Shown: in pieces, positions 55,442 through 64,000 of the stretch
How positions within the stretch are numbered: the first letter of the stretch is position 1
Layout of the letters: every line of letters begins with the position of its first letter
Origin: Aestuariispira ectoiniformans
Lineage (GTDB): Bacteria; Pseudomonadota; Alphaproteobacteria; UBA8366; Aestuariispiraceae
DNA length: 64,000 nt
Assembly: GCF_025136295.1 (NCBI RefSeq)
Contig: NZ_CP062788.1
Span: forward strand, 558,001-622,000
Direction of reading: 5' to 3'
The notes under the pieces: model-generated
Told to the model about the DNA's origin: nothing
What the model saw: the letters and a program-made list of their open reading frames with translations, nothing else
Databases searched by the model: none
Translations under genes and position numbers: made by a program

Positions 55442-56401
55442 TTACATCTCTACGACGTTACCGGTCGCGCCCATCTCTTCATTCAGGCGCTCTATGATAT
55501 CGTCCAACTGATCCAGATTTTCATACTGGATCGTCAATTTGCCTTTTTCGCCCTTGGATGCAATCTGAACTTTCATGCCCAGGTTATTGGAAAGGCTTTG
55601 TTCCAGCGCTTCGACATTGGGATCGCGGTTAAGCTTTTTGCCAATCTTTTTGAGGGCCTTCTTATCGCCCTTCTTGCCTTCCTGGGCCAATTGTTCCGTT
55701 TGCCGAACGTTTAATCCCCTGGCGATGACCTCATGCGCCAGTTCTTCTGCATTGGGCACACCGATCAGGGCACGGCCATGCCCGGCGGACAACAGGCCAT
55801 CATCCAGCATGCTCTTGATTTCATCGGACAGGCCAAGCAGGCGCATGGAGTTGGCGATATGACTGCGGCTCTTGCCCAGAACCTTGGCCAGCGCCTCCTG
55901 GGTATGCTGGAATTCATCAATCAACCGCTGATAGCCTTCCGCCTCCTCAAGCGGGGTGAGGTCTTCACGGTGAATATTTTCAATCAGCGCCAGTTCGAGC
56001 GTATCGGAATCCGACAAATCCTTGACGATAACCGGCACTTCATGAAGCTGCGCCCGCTGTGCCGCACGCCAGCGGCGTTCGCCGGCAACGATTTCATAGG
56101 CATTCGGCTCGCTCGGGTGCTGACGCACCAGAATCGGCTGCAGGATACCCTTTTCCTGGATCGAATTGACCAGTCCGTCGATCGCACTGTCGTCAAAGCG
56201 TTTACGCGGCTGATCCGGATTGGGTTTCAGAAATTCAATCGGAATGGTCTTCGACTGCCTGAGGGCCTCTGCCGAAAGGGCTTCATCAACAGTATCTTCA
56301 CCGGTCGGCGTAGCCGCGGCGGCGGCGATATCATCCCCGAGGAGGGCGGATAGCCCACGTCCCAAACTTGCTCTCCGTTTACCTTCGTCTGCTGCCATCA
56401 T
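55442..56401 (-). CDS. parB: Chromosome-partitioning protein ParB
   Basis: ParB binds parS, spreads with CTP, and loads SMC. The 319-residue protein has RRASLGRGLSALLGD, IVAGERRWRAAQRA (the CTP-linked GERRxRA motif), IENIHREDLTPLEEAEGYQRL and the helix-turn-helix TQEALAKVLGKSRSHIANSMRLL, then a C-terminal dimer helix. Its start overlaps the parA stop (ATGA). Three parS-like sites are within 4 kb. Confidence 0.97.
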   Translation of the reverse strand: MMAADEGKRRASLGRGLSALLGDDIAAAAATPTGEDTVDEALSAEALRQSKTIPIEFLKPNPDQPRKRFDDSAIDGLVNSIQEKGILQPILVRQHPSEPNAYEIVAGERRWRAAQRAQLHEVPVIVKDLSDSDTLELALIENIHREDLTPLEEAEGYQRLIDEFQHTQEALAKVLGKSRSHIANSMRLLGLSDEIKSMLDDGLLSAGHGRALIGVPNAEELAHEVIARGLNVRQTEQLAQEGKKGDKKALKKIGKKLNRDPNVEALEQSLSNNLGMKVQIASKGEKGKLTIQYENLDQLDDIIERLNEEMGATGNVVEM

Positions 56402-57222
56402 GCCGAGAGCCTCCGCTCACGCTTCAGAATTTCGCTGGCCAGATGGATATAGGCCTGCGATCCGCGGCAATTGACGTCGTAAAGCAGAACCGGTTTGCCA
56501 TGGCTCGGCGCTTCGGAAACACGCACATTGCGCGGAATAACCGTTTCATAAACCTTGTCACCGAAATAGTCGCGCACGTCGGCAGCCACCATATCAGACA
56601 AGTTGTTGCGTTTATCATACATGGTCAACACAACACCTTGTATTTCCAGGCGTGGATTGAAGGCCCGCTTGACCCGCTCGATCGTGCGGATCAGATGGCT
56701 CAGCCCTTCCAACGCATAGAATTCACACTGCAGCGGAACCAGAACTGCGTCGGACGCGCAGAAGGCGTTCAATGTCAGCAGGCCGAGAGCAGGGGGGCAA
56801 TCAATCAGAATATAATCAAAGTCATGAAGGATGGTCTTAATCGTATCCTTCAAGCGATATTCCCGGCGGTCGGCATCGATCAGCTCAATTTCCGCGCCGG
56901 AGAGGTCGACGGAACTGGGGATGAGCGACAGATTGGGAATAGACGTTTTTACAACGGCTTCGCTCGCATTGTTACGACCAATTAGCAAGTCATAGGATGT
57001 GATCTTGCGATTGGGCGCTTCAAGGCCAAGCCCCGTGCTGGCGTTGCCCTGCGCATCAATGTCGATGATCAGGACCCGCTTGTCACAGGCCGCCATGGCG
57101 GTTGCAAGGTTTACCGCCGTTGTCGTCTTGCCGACACCACCTTTTTGGTTGGCAATGGCCAGAACCCGGGCGCTGCCGTCCTTATTCGGTGTTACTATCT
57201 TGTCTGGTAGTTTCGCGAACAT
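56398..57222 (-). CDS. parA: Chromosome-partitioning ATPase ParA
   Basis: ParA is a deviant Walker ATPase whose gradient pulls ParB-parS apart. The 274-residue protein has KGGVGKTTTAVNLA (K27 to T34), IDIDAQGNASTGLG, and IDCPPALGLLTLNA. The start at ATG 57222 is set by AAGGGA six bases upstream; the frame also opens at TTG 57237. Its start lies inside the end of rsmG, so the two are translationally coupled. No N-terminal DNA-binding extension, as in chromosomal Soj-type ParA. Confidence 0.97.
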   Translation of the reverse strand: MFAKLPDKIVTPNKDGSARVLAIANQKGGVGKTTTAVNLATAMAACDKRVLIIDIDAQGNASTGLGLEAPNRKITSYDLLIGRNNASEAVVKTSIPNLSLIPSSVDLSGAEIELIDADRREYRLKDTIKTILHDFDYILIDCPPALGLLTLNAFCASDAVLVPLQCEFYALEGLSHLIRTIERVKRAFNPRLEIQGVVLTMYDKRNNLSDMVAADVRDYFGDKVYETVIPRNVRVSEAPSHGKPVLLYDVNCRGSQAYIHLASEILKRERRLSA

Positions 57223-57820
57223 CGGAAATCCCTTCAATTAAGAGAATCGCGCCATCCGGATCGGTCTGGCTGGGTACACGACGTTCTTTTATATGCCACA
57301 AATAATTTGCTTCCGTCAATTCCTCATCAGTTCGTTTTCCCTTTGGAAAAATACAAACTGACTCTGTTTTTAGAAATGGAATCGCATAAGCCACTAAGTC
57401 ATTGAGAGAGGCCAAAGCTCTGGAGGTGACCACATCCGCCTTCAGGTTTTCTACAGCCTCAATCCGTTTATTGTGCACTGTCACAGGAGCCTGTGTCTGG
57501 CGGATGACCTCCCGCATGAAGGCACATTTTCGACCATCTGATTCGATCACATGCACGTCCGGCACGCCCATAATGGCCAAAACCACACCCGGAAATCCGG
57601 CGCCGCTGCCCAGGTCCACCAGGGTGTGGCAGTTTTCCGGGAGCAGGGGATAGATTTGCGCGGAATCCAGGAAATGCCGCTCCCAGGAGTCCGGCAGGGT
57701 CTTGGGCCCGACGAGATTGATCTTGCGCTGCCATTTCTTCAGCAACGCATCATAGGTTTCCAGGCGTTCCAGTGTTTCACGTGAAACGCCTGTTAATTTC
57801 TGAAAATCTGATGGCGTCAT
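57182..57820 (-). CDS. rsmG: 16S rRNA (guanine-N7) methyltransferase RsmG
   Basis: RsmG methylates G527 (E. coli numbering) in 16S rRNA. The 212-residue protein has DLGSGAGFPGVVLAIMG as SAM motif, HVIESDGRKCAFMREV and VVTSRALASLNDLVAYA. A parS site lies inside its first codons (57773-57788) and encodes VSRET. It follows mnmG after 21 bases and overlaps parA. Loss of RsmG gives streptomycin tolerance in other species. Confidence 0.96.
   Translation of the reverse strand: MTPSDFQKLTGVSRETLERLETYDALLKKWQRKINLVGPKTLPDSWERHFLDSAQIYPLLPENCHTLVDLGSGAGFPGVVLAIMGVPDVHVIESDGRKCAFMREVIRQTQAPVTVHNKRIEAVENLKADVVTSRALASLNDLVAYAIPFLKTESVCIFPKGKRTDEELTEANYLWHIKERRVPSQTDPDGAILLIEGISDVRETTRQDSNTE
57773..57788. 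promoter_or_regulatory. parS: parS site 1, within rsmG
   Basis: TGTTTCACGTGAAACG, a parS match with the last base G instead of A. It lies in rsmG codons 11-16, so partition-site and protein sequence are both constrained there. Confidence 0.85.
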
Positions 57821-57841
57821 AAGAACCTGAGAAATAAGGGT

Positions 57842-59707
57842 TTAGGCAGCTTCGTCCCGGCGACGCTTCACATGGCGGAGCAGGGCAACCAATGCCGCGG
57901 GCGTAACACCGGGAATACGAGCCGCCGCACCAAGGGTCGCAGGACGGTTATCGGACAGCTTCTGCCGGATCTCATTGGAAAGGCTTCCCACGGTGGCATA
58001 ATCCAGATCCGTCGGCAGCACCAAATTTTCATCACGCTTGAAGGCCCTGATATCAGCCTCCTGGCGATCGAGATATCCAGCATAGCGCGCATCGATTTCA
58101 AGCTGCTCGACAATATCGGCCCGCAAGTCATTCAGCTCCGGCCAGAATTCCGCCAGCCGCGTCATATCAACATCAGGCAGGGACAGAAGATTATGAACAG
58201 AACGCACATGGCCGTCCTTGTTCACAGACAGCCCCCGTTTCTCCAATTCATTGGGGCTTGCCTTCAACGCGCGGGCGAGGGCACGGCCAGCGTCAAGGGC
58301 CGCGGATTTATCCGCCCAATGTTTCTGGCGCGCACTGCCAATGCAACCAACCTTCAAGCCGATATCCGTCAGACGCTGATCGGCATTATCGGCCCGCAGG
58401 CGTAAACGATATTCCGCCCGCGAAGTGAACATGCGATAGGGCTCGTTCGTGCCCCGGGTGATCAGGTCATCAATAAGAACACCGATATAGGCATCCGACC
58501 GGTCGAGAACAAAATGCTCCCCATGGTCAACAGCGAGAGCAGCATTAATCCCGGCCATCAACCCCTGGGCGGCCGCTTCCTCATACCCGGTGGTGCCATT
58601 GATCTGACCGGCGAAATAGAGACCCGTTACTTTGTGGGTTTCCAGGGTTGCCTTCAGTTCGCGCGGGTCAACATAGTCATATTCGATGGCATAGCCCGGC
58701 TGCAGCATGGTAACATTTTCCAGACCGGGGATGGTCTTCAGAAAATCGAGCTGCGCATCCTCGGGCAGGGAGGTGGAGATACCATTGGGGTAGACCGTGT
58801 GATCGTCCAGGCCTTCCGGCTCCAGGAAAATCTGGTGACGTTCTTTATCGGCAAAGCGAACAATCTTGTCTTCAATCGACGGGCAGTAGCGCGGCCCGGT
58901 CCCTTCGATCTGTCCGGAATACATGGCCGAGCGACCCAGATTATTCCGGATCACTTCATGGCCTGCCATATTGGTGAAAGTAATATGGCAACTGATCTGC
59001 GGCACCGTGATCCGGTCGGTCAGATCGGAGAAGGGACGGGGGGTCGCATCCCCCATCTGCTCATCCAGACTGCTATAGTCGATCGTGCGACTGTCCAGTC
59101 GAGGCGGTGTCCCCGTCTTCAATCGACCCAGCGAAAATCCGAAACGGTCGAGGGTCGCGGACAGACCATAAGAGGCATCGTCACCGACACGCCCTGCCGG
59201 AATTTTCTTGTCCCCAAGATGGATCAATCCGCGCAGGAAGGTGCCGGTCGTCAGCACGACTTTCGGCGCCAGCAGCTCCTCGCCGTCGCCCGTCACCACG
59301 CCACGAATGGCATTGGCGTCATCCAGCAACAGGTCTTCAACCGCCGCGGCCTTGATATCGAGATTCTCCTGTTCGGCCAGAACCGACTGCATGGCTTCGC
59401 GATAAAGTTTCCGGTCGGCCTGTGCACGCGGCCCCTGCACGGCAGGTCCCTTGCTGCGGTTCAGCATACGGAACTGGATTCCGGCACGGTCAATGACCCG
59501 GCCCATGATGCCGTCCAGGGCGTCAATTTCACGCACAAGATGCCCTTTGCCCAGACCACCAATGGCCGGATTGCACGACATCTCACCAATCGTTTCCAGT
59601 TTATGTGTGACCAAAAGCGTCGACGCGCCCGTCCGGGCGGCGGCGGCAGCGGCTTCGCAGCCGGCGTGTCCGGCGCCAACTACGATCACATCCCATTTTG
59701 TCTTCAT
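57842..59707 (-). CDS. mnmG: tRNA uridine-5-carboxymethylaminomethyl modification enzyme MnmG (GidA)
   Basis: MnmG with MnmE makes (c)mnm5U at the wobble position of several tRNAs. The 621-residue FAD protein starts [27 protein letters not shown], has [38 protein letters not shown], the [17 protein letters not shown] core and a helical C-terminal part. I set the start at ATG 59707; the longer frame would add 33 residues without family support. mnmE and mnmG flank a 180-base gap with two parS sites. Confidence 0.97.
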   Translation of the reverse strand: MKTKWDVIVVGAGHAGCEAAAAAARTGASTLLVTHKLETIGEMSCNPAIGGLGKGHLVREIDALDGIMGRVIDRAGIQFRMLNRSKGPAVQGPRAQADRKLYREAMQSVLAEQENLDIKAAAVEDLLLDDANAIRGVVTGDGEELLAPKVVLTTGTFLRGLIHLGDKKIPAGRVGDDASYGLSATLDRFGFSLGRLKTGTPPRLDSRTIDYSSLDEQMGDATPRPFSDLTDRITVPQISCHITFTNMAGHEVIRNNLGRSAMYSGQIEGTGPRYCPSIEDKIVRFADKERHQIFLEPEGLDDHTVYPNGISTSLPEDAQLDFLKTIPGLENVTMLQPGYAIEYDYVDPRELKATLETHKVTGLYFAGQINGTTGYEEAAAQGLMAGINAALAVDHGEHFVLDRSDAYIGVLIDDLITRGTNEPYRMFTSRAEYRLRLRADNADQRLTDIGLKVGCIGSARQKHWADKSAALDAGRALARALKASPNELEKRGLSVNKDGHVRSVHNLLSLPDVDMTRLAEFWPELNDLRADIVEQLEIDARYAGYLDRQEADIRAFKRDENLVLPTDLDYATVGSLSNEIRQKLSDNRPATLGAAARIPGVTPAALVALLRHVKRRRDEAA

Positions 59708-59814
59708 GGCGCGGAATGTACTGTCAAACGGGTCCGAATTCAAGACTATCCACAGGGCCAGGACCGCGGGAATACTACTCTTCCGGCGAACGTCGCCCGA
59801 ATGCAACAGAGCGG

Positions 59815-59830
59815 TGTTTCACGTGAAACA
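59815..59830. promoter_or_regulatory. parS: parS site 2, between mnmE and mnmG
   Basis: TGTTTCACGTGAAACA, a perfect match to the parS consensus. It is 56 bases from site 3 and 2042 bases from site 1 (start to start). Confidence 0.92.
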
Positions 59831-59870
59831 TCACGATATCGATCCGATCCTTTAGCAGTCTAACTTTCTG

Positions 59871-59886
59871 TGTTTCACGTGAAACA
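59871..59886. promoter_or_regulatory. parS: parS site 3, at the 3' end of mnmE
   Basis: TGTTTCACGTGAAACA, identical to site 2, ending one base before the mnmE stop codon (59888-59890). Confidence 0.92.
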
Positions 59887-59887
59887 C

Positions 59888-61216
59888 TCACTTGCCGATA
59901 CAGAAGTCCTTGAAGATCACGTCCAGCAAATCTTCCACATCCACACGGCCCGTGATCCGGCCCAGCGCCCGAACTGAAAGCCGCAAATCTTCGGCGGCAA
60001 GTACCACCTCATAAGCGTCAAAGGAGCGCTCGATATGTCCGAGGCACTCCTGCAGGGCCTCACGGTGACGCTGCCGGGTAATGGCCGGTGCTTCCTTCAA
60101 CCCGAAGCGGCTTTCGACCATCTCGCCCACGGAGGAGAGCAGGGCACCGATCCCGTCGCCGGATTTCACCGAAACGGCAAAGCGACCATCGCCCAGGAAT
60201 CTATCATCAACCTTGTTGGTCTGGTCGGCCTTGTTCAGGATCACAAGGTCGGCCTTTTTCCCAAACTCATCCAATGTGGCACTTGCCTCTTCCGGTTTGG
60301 AAACATCCACCACCAGGATAATCAGGTCCGCTTCCTCTGCCCGGGCAAGCGCGCGGCGCACGCCTTCCTGTTCGATTACGTCATCAGTCTCGCGCAGGCC
60401 GGCGGTATCAGAGACGATCACCGGATAACCACGCAGGTCCAGATGAACCTCCACCACATCCCGGGTGGTTCCCGCGATGTCGGAAACGATGGCTGCCTCA
60501 CGCTGTGCCAACAGATTCAACAAGCTGCTTTTGCCTGCATTGGGCGGACCGATAATGGCAATATGCACACCTTCACGCAGCCGTTCGCCGCGTCTGTTGT
60601 CGTCCAGATGGCTGCGGATTTCGACACAGATCTCGTCTAATTGCGGCCGGGTTTTCTGGCCCAGATCCTCCGGCAAATCCTCATCGGCAAAATCTATTTC
60701 GGCTTCGTAATATGCTAATATTCGTGTCAGGCGATCCGCCCAACCCATATATATAGTACCCAGAGCCCCCCTGGACTGTTGAAGGGCCTGAAGCCGCTGT
60801 GCTTCCGTTTCGGCATCGATCAGGTCGATCAGCCCCTCTGCCTCGGTCAAATCCATCTTGCCGTTTTGGAATGCACGCCGGGTGAATTCACCGGGTTCCG
60901 CCATGCGGGCCTTGCCCAGTTTACGGATCGCATCAAAGACCGCATTGCGCACCGCCGTGCCGCCATGGATATGCAATTCAACCAGGTCTTCGCCGGTATA
61001 ACTGGCCGGGGTGGCGAACCACAGGATCAACCCGTCATCCAGCAGGGCCTGCGTTTCCGGGTCCCTGATCCAGGCGCGTTTGGCAAGCCGGGCAGGGGGC
61101 ACCGGTTGGCCTGACAGCGCCTCGGTAACGGCCTTGGTTTCCGGCCCTGAAATACGGATGATTGCCACCCCCGCGCGGCCTTTGCCGCTGGCGAGTGCAT
61201 AAATGGTCTCAGTCAC
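59888..61216 (-). CDS. mnmE: tRNA modification GTPase MnmE (TrmE)
   Basis: MnmE is the GTPase partner of MnmG. The 442-residue protein starts METIYALASGKGRAGVAIIRISGP-like (here TETIYALASG), has the GTPase motifs GPPNAGKSSLLN, DIAGTTRDVVEVHLD, VSDTAGLRE and NKAD, and ends with the catalytic C-I-G-K. A GTG start (61216) has only a weak ribosome site. The potassium-activating Asn is in GPPNAGKS. Confidence 0.97.
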   Translation of the reverse strand: MTETIYALASGKGRAGVAIIRISGPETKAVTEALSGQPVPPARLAKRAWIRDPETQALLDDGLILWFATPASYTGEDLVELHIHGGTAVRNAVFDAIRKLGKARMAEPGEFTRRAFQNGKMDLTEAEGLIDLIDAETEAQRLQALQQSRGALGTIYMGWADRLTRILAYYEAEIDFADEDLPEDLGQKTRPQLDEICVEIRSHLDDNRRGERLREGVHIAIIGPPNAGKSSLLNLLAQREAAIVSDIAGTTRDVVEVHLDLRGYPVIVSDTAGLRETDDVIEQEGVRRALARAEEADLIILVVDVSKPEEASATLDEFGKKADLVILNKADQTNKVDDRFLGDGRFAVSVKSGDGIGALLSSVGEMVESRFGLKEAPAITRQRHREALQECLGHIERSFDAYEVVLAAEDLRLSVRALGRITGRVDVEDLLDVIFKDFCIGK

Positions 61217-61231
61217 GGTGAGCGTTTCTTT

Positions 61232-61489
61232 CTACTTCTTGTCCTTGTCGGCGGTTCCGCCGCCCATGCCCATCTGGTTCCAGAAAGCCTTCTGCATTTG
61301 TTCAAAGCCCTGCATGGCACCTGGCATCCACTGTTTCAACAGGCTTTCCGGGTCTATATTATTCATGGCTTCGCGCATCTTCTCTTCCATTTCCGCCACC
61401 ATGCGGTCCTGAACAGCGCTGACATCCGGCAATCCCATGAAACGACGGGCTTCTTCCGGGGTACAATCCACTTCGATGGTTACTTTCAT
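61232..61489 (-). CDS. DUF6489-type small protein
   Basis: The 85-residue protein starts MKVTIEVDCTPEEARRFMGLPDVSAVQDRMVAEMEEKM and has QWMPGAMQGFEQMQKAFWNQM, which I recognise as DUF6489 in alphaproteobacteria. ATG 61489 lies behind GGGAGAACAGG; the in-frame GTG 61492 is adjacent. It is 15 bases upstream of mnmE on the same strand, so probably co-transcribed. Acidic and helical; no catalytic motif. The Gly-rich tail is MGMGGGTADKDKK. Confidence 0.85.
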   Translation of the reverse strand: MKVTIEVDCTPEEARRFMGLPDVSAVQDRMVAEMEEKMREAMNNIDPESLLKQWMPGAMQGFEQMQKAFWNQMGMGGGTADKDKK

Positions 61490-61651
61490 CACCTGTTCTC
61501 CCGTTCCTGGATGCCCTTTTCTGGGTCAAAATTAAGTTATTGTCAGATCGGCAGTTTTGACGATGCCCGTCCTTGGCACCACCTTCAACCTTACCTATAG
61601 TCATTGTATAAAATGACAAGCGGCAAGTCCGCAACGACGATGGGTAATTTG

Positions 61652-63688
61652 ATGACAGACAGCACACCGGACGGGAACCGTCTCGGCGCGGAAACCAGTC
61701 CCTATCTTTTGCAACACAAGGATAACCCGGTCCATTGGCAGCCCTGGGATAAACAATCCCTGGCGCAGGCCCGGGCAGAAAATAAACCAATCCTGCTGTC
61801 AGTCGGTTATGCGGCCTGTCACTGGTGCCACGTCATGGCGCATGAAAGCTTTGAAAATGACGCTATCGCCGCGGTCATGAACGAGCTTTTTATCAATATC
61901 AAGGTCGACCGGGAGGAACGCCCGGATATCGATAATATCTACCAGAACGCGCTGGCCATGCTGGGCCAGCAGGGCGGCTGGCCGTTGACCATGTTCCTGA
62001 CACCGGAAGGAAAACCCTTCTGGGGCGGTACTTATTTTCCCCCGGAAGGGCGATGGGGCCGACCGGGATTTGTGGATGTGCTGCATGGTATTTCCCAGAC
62101 CTACGCGCAGGAATATGACAAGGTCGAAAAGAATGTCACCGCGCTGATGGACGGGCTTTCCCGTCTGTCCCAATCCCAACCGGGGGAGGGGATCAGCACC
62201 GATGACCTGAACCAGGTTGCCTATCGCCTGCTTGCCGAGGTGGACAAGGACCATGGCGGTATCGGCGGTGCGCCCAAATTCCCGCAGGTCAGTATCCTGA
62301 AACAGCTTTGGCTCGCCTGGCGGCGTTTGGGCGACAGCCAGTTCCGCTTTGCCGTTACCCATGCATTGGACAATATCTGCCAGGGCGGGATTTACGACCA
62401 TCTGGCGGGCGGTTTTGCCCGCTATGCCGTAGACGAACGCTGGCTTGTGCCGCATTTCGAAAAGATGCTTTACGACAATGCACAGCTTGTCGACCTCATG
62501 ACGCAGGTCTGGAAAGAAACCAAAAGCCCGCTTTACAAGGCCCGCATCAGCGAGACCATTACCTTCCTGATCAGCGATATGCAGGAAAAAGAGGGCGGAT
62601 TTGCCAGCAGCTTCGATGCCGACAGCGAAGGCGAAGAAGGAAAATATTACGTCTGGTCGGAAAGCGAAGTCGACCGGCTTCTTGGTGAGGACAGCACCTT
62701 TTTCAAGCAGGTCTATGACGTCAGCGCCGAGGGTAATTGGGAAGGGAAGACAATCCTGAACCGCCTGTCGTCTCTCTCCCTCCAGAACGCGGAAGACGAA
62801 GGCCGGCTGCATCAGGCCCGCGAGACGCTTCTGGCCGAGCGGGTGAAGCGCATTCCTCCCGGTAAGGACGACAAGGTTCTGGCCGATTGGAACGGTATGA
62901 CCATTCACGCCCTGGCGCAGGCCGGGATCGTCTTCGAACGCAATGACTGGGTCGCGGCTGCGCGGCGGGCCTATGACTTCGTCGTCAGTAATATGACCAG
63001 TGACGACCGCCTGTTGCATAGCTGGCGTGATGGCCGGGTACAGCATGCGGCAACCCTCGACGACTATGCCCATATGATGCGCGCCGCCCTGGCACTTTTT
63101 GAGACAGGTTTCGACCGGGCCTATGTCGAACAGGCAGAAGGTTGGGCCGAAACCGTGAACCGCCATTTTACCGATGAGGCCGCCGGCGGATATTTCTTCA
63201 CCGCCGACGACAGCAGCGACCTGGTCACGCGAACCAAGTCCGCGATGGACAATGCAGTGCCATCGGGCAACGGAATCCTGATCGATGTCTTCACCCGTCT
63301 TCACATCCTGACCGGCAACGACGGCTATCGCGAAAATGCCGAAAGCATCATCAAAACCTTCGCCGGGGAACTGCAACGTAATTTCTTCCCACTCTCAACA
63401 GTCATGATCAACGCTCACAGCGCGATGAAACCTATACAGATAGCGGTCATCGAGGCTGAGCACGACGAGAGCAAAAACGGGCTTTTCGAAATTATCGTTA
63501 AGTCCCCGATTTCAAACGCAATTCTTCAAATTGTAAAAAGAGGTGAAACATTGCCGGAAAGTCATCCGGCCGCAAACAAGGAATCCGTGGACGGAAAAAC
63601 CACGGTCTACATCTGCGAGGGTCCGGTCTGCGGCCTGCCCATCACGGAACGGTCCGATCTTGAAAAGGCGCTGTCCCACCTCAAGTAA
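61652..63688 (+). CDS. YyaL-type thioredoxin-domain protein (DUF255)
   Basis: The product, about 678 residues, has a thioredoxin-like N-domain (C56HWC59 in [20 protein letters not shown]) followed by an alpha/alpha toroid domain typical of glycoside-hydrolase-like proteins ([52 protein letters not shown]). This is the family of human SPATA20; its reaction is not known. The start is uncertain: ATG 61652 ([12 protein letters not shown]) is chosen, ATG 61640 is possible, and no clear ribosome site is seen. Confidence 0.88.
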   Translation: MTDSTPDGNRLGAETSPYLLQHKDNPVHWQPWDKQSLAQARAENKPILLSVGYAACHWCHVMAHESFENDAIAAVMNELFINIKVDREERPDIDNIYQNALAMLGQQGGWPLTMFLTPEGKPFWGGTYFPPEGRWGRPGFVDVLHGISQTYAQEYDKVEKNVTALMDGLSRLSQSQPGEGISTDDLNQVAYRLLAEVDKDHGGIGGAPKFPQVSILKQLWLAWRRLGDSQFRFAVTHALDNICQGGIYDHLAGGFARYAVDERWLVPHFEKMLYDNAQLVDLMTQVWKETKSPLYKARISETITFLISDMQEKEGGFASSFDADSEGEEGKYYVWSESEVDRLLGEDSTFFKQVYDVSAEGNWEGKTILNRLSSLSLQNAEDEGRLHQARETLLAERVKRIPPGKDDKVLADWNGMTIHALAQAGIVFERNDWVAAARRAYDFVVSNMTSDDRLLHSWRDGRVQHAATLDDYAHMMRAALALFETGFDRAYVEQAEGWAETVNRHFTDEAAGGYFFTADDSSDLVTRTKSAMDNAVPSGNGILIDVFTRLHILTGNDGYRENAESIIKTFAGELQRNFFPLSTVMINAHSAMKPIQIAVIEAEHDESKNGLFEIIVKSPISNAILQIVKRGETLPESHPAANKESVDGKTTVYICEGPVCGLPITERSDLEKALSHLK

Positions 63689-63728
63689 AAATGATGCAAA
63701 TTCTTCTTTGAACGGGGAGACCAATAAA

Positions 63729-64000
63729 ATGACCCAGTCGGCAAAGGCCATCCGCATCCATGAACATGGCGGACCGGAAGTAATGAAATATGAGGAGGTC
63801 AGCGTTGGTGACCCCGGACCGGGCGAGGTCCGCCTGCGGCAATCCGCCGTCGGTCTCAATTTCATCGATGTTTATCACCGCACCGGGCTTTACCCGCTGG
63901 ATCTGCCCTCAACCCTGGGCCTGGAAGCCGCCGGAACCATCGATGCAGTCGGCGAGGGGGTAACGGCCTTCAAGCCCGGTGACCGGGTTGCCTATGGGGC
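63729..64000 (+). CDS. NADPH:quinone oxidoreductase (QorA/zeta-crystallin type), 3' end outside the window
   Basis: The frame runs to the window edge, giving 90 residues: [24 protein letters not shown], then [44 protein letters not shown]. These are the N-terminal GroES-like domain motifs of zinc-independent quinone reductases, which reduce quinones with NADPH one electron at a time. The [13 protein letters not shown] stretch is typical of QorA. GGGGAGA precedes ATG 63729. The NADPH-binding domain lies outside the window. Confidence 0.9.
   Translation, partial: MTQSAKAIRIHEHGGPEVMKYEEVSVGDPGPGEVRLRQSAVGLNFIDVYHRTGLYPLDLPSTLGLEAAGTIDAVGEGVTAFKPGDRVAYG

Noticed and set aside
61799-63376. 525-codon open frame antisense to the YyaL-type gene
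   Set aside because: Shadow of a well-supported gene with no start signal or family.

Overview
The window is gene-dense, about 60% GC, and looks like the chromosome of an alphaproteobacterium, most likely a Rhodospirillales-type aquatic organism. This rests on family knowledge and gene order: trpF-trpB-trpA-accD-folC, glnK-amtB followed by aminotransferase-ftsK-lolA, and the block DUF3576-leuS-lptE-holA facing mnmE-mnmG-rsmG-parA-parB. Three parS-like sites lie in that last block. I see no insertion sequences, CRISPR arrays, tRNA or rRNA genes, and no prophage. Both ends cut genes: trpF on the left, a zinc-type quinone oxidoreductase on the right.

Layout. 1-5.1 kb: tryptophan, fatty acid and folate genes. 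5.1-8.8 kb: murJ and three envelope proteins of unknown role. 9-10.4 kb: speD-speE (spermidine). 10.4-12.9 kb: a small unknown gene, a TetR regulator, and a divergent sterol-desaturase-family gene with a small membrane protein; the intergenic region holds three related dyads. 13-14.2 kb: a UbiH-type hydroxylase. 14.5-16.3 kb: glnK-amtB behind a sigma-54-type promoter. 16.5-20.8 kb: aminotransferase, ftsK, lolA. 20.8-25.4 kb: a second sterol-desaturase-family protein, a glutamine amidotransferase-class hydrolase, bluB under a cobalamin riboswitch, exonuclease III, a methyltransferase and a cyclic-nucleotide-binding protein.

25.6-31.8 kb: a tight run of four glycosyltransferases, a histidine phosphatase and a divergent polysaccharide deacetylase, which looks like a dedicated glycan-assembly unit and is the least explained multi-gene system here. 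31.8-38.4 kb: a small membrane protein and a complete oligopeptide-type ABC importer. 38.4-49.1 kb: scattered accessory and signalling genes (membrane-bound class III cyclase, methyltransferase, metallo-beta-lactamase-fold hydrolase, MFS transporter, orphan OmpR-type regulator, unknown Ala/Pro-rich protein, L,D-transpeptidase-like protein, YggS, a lipoprotein with a possible Cys-His-Asp triad, FkbM methyltransferase, JmjC-type oxygenase). 49.1-50.6 kb: a strong hairpin and a porin with the codon bias of a very highly expressed gene. 50.7-61.5 kb: the chromosome-maintenance block. 61.6-64 kb: a YyaL-type protein and the truncated oxidoreductase.

Regulatory sites seen directly: a cobalamin riboswitch, a -24/-12 promoter, three parS sites, three TetR-type dyads, several intrinsic terminators and a perfect 19-bp hairpin of unknown role. 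No function could be tested by database search, so all assignments rest on recognised motifs and gene context.
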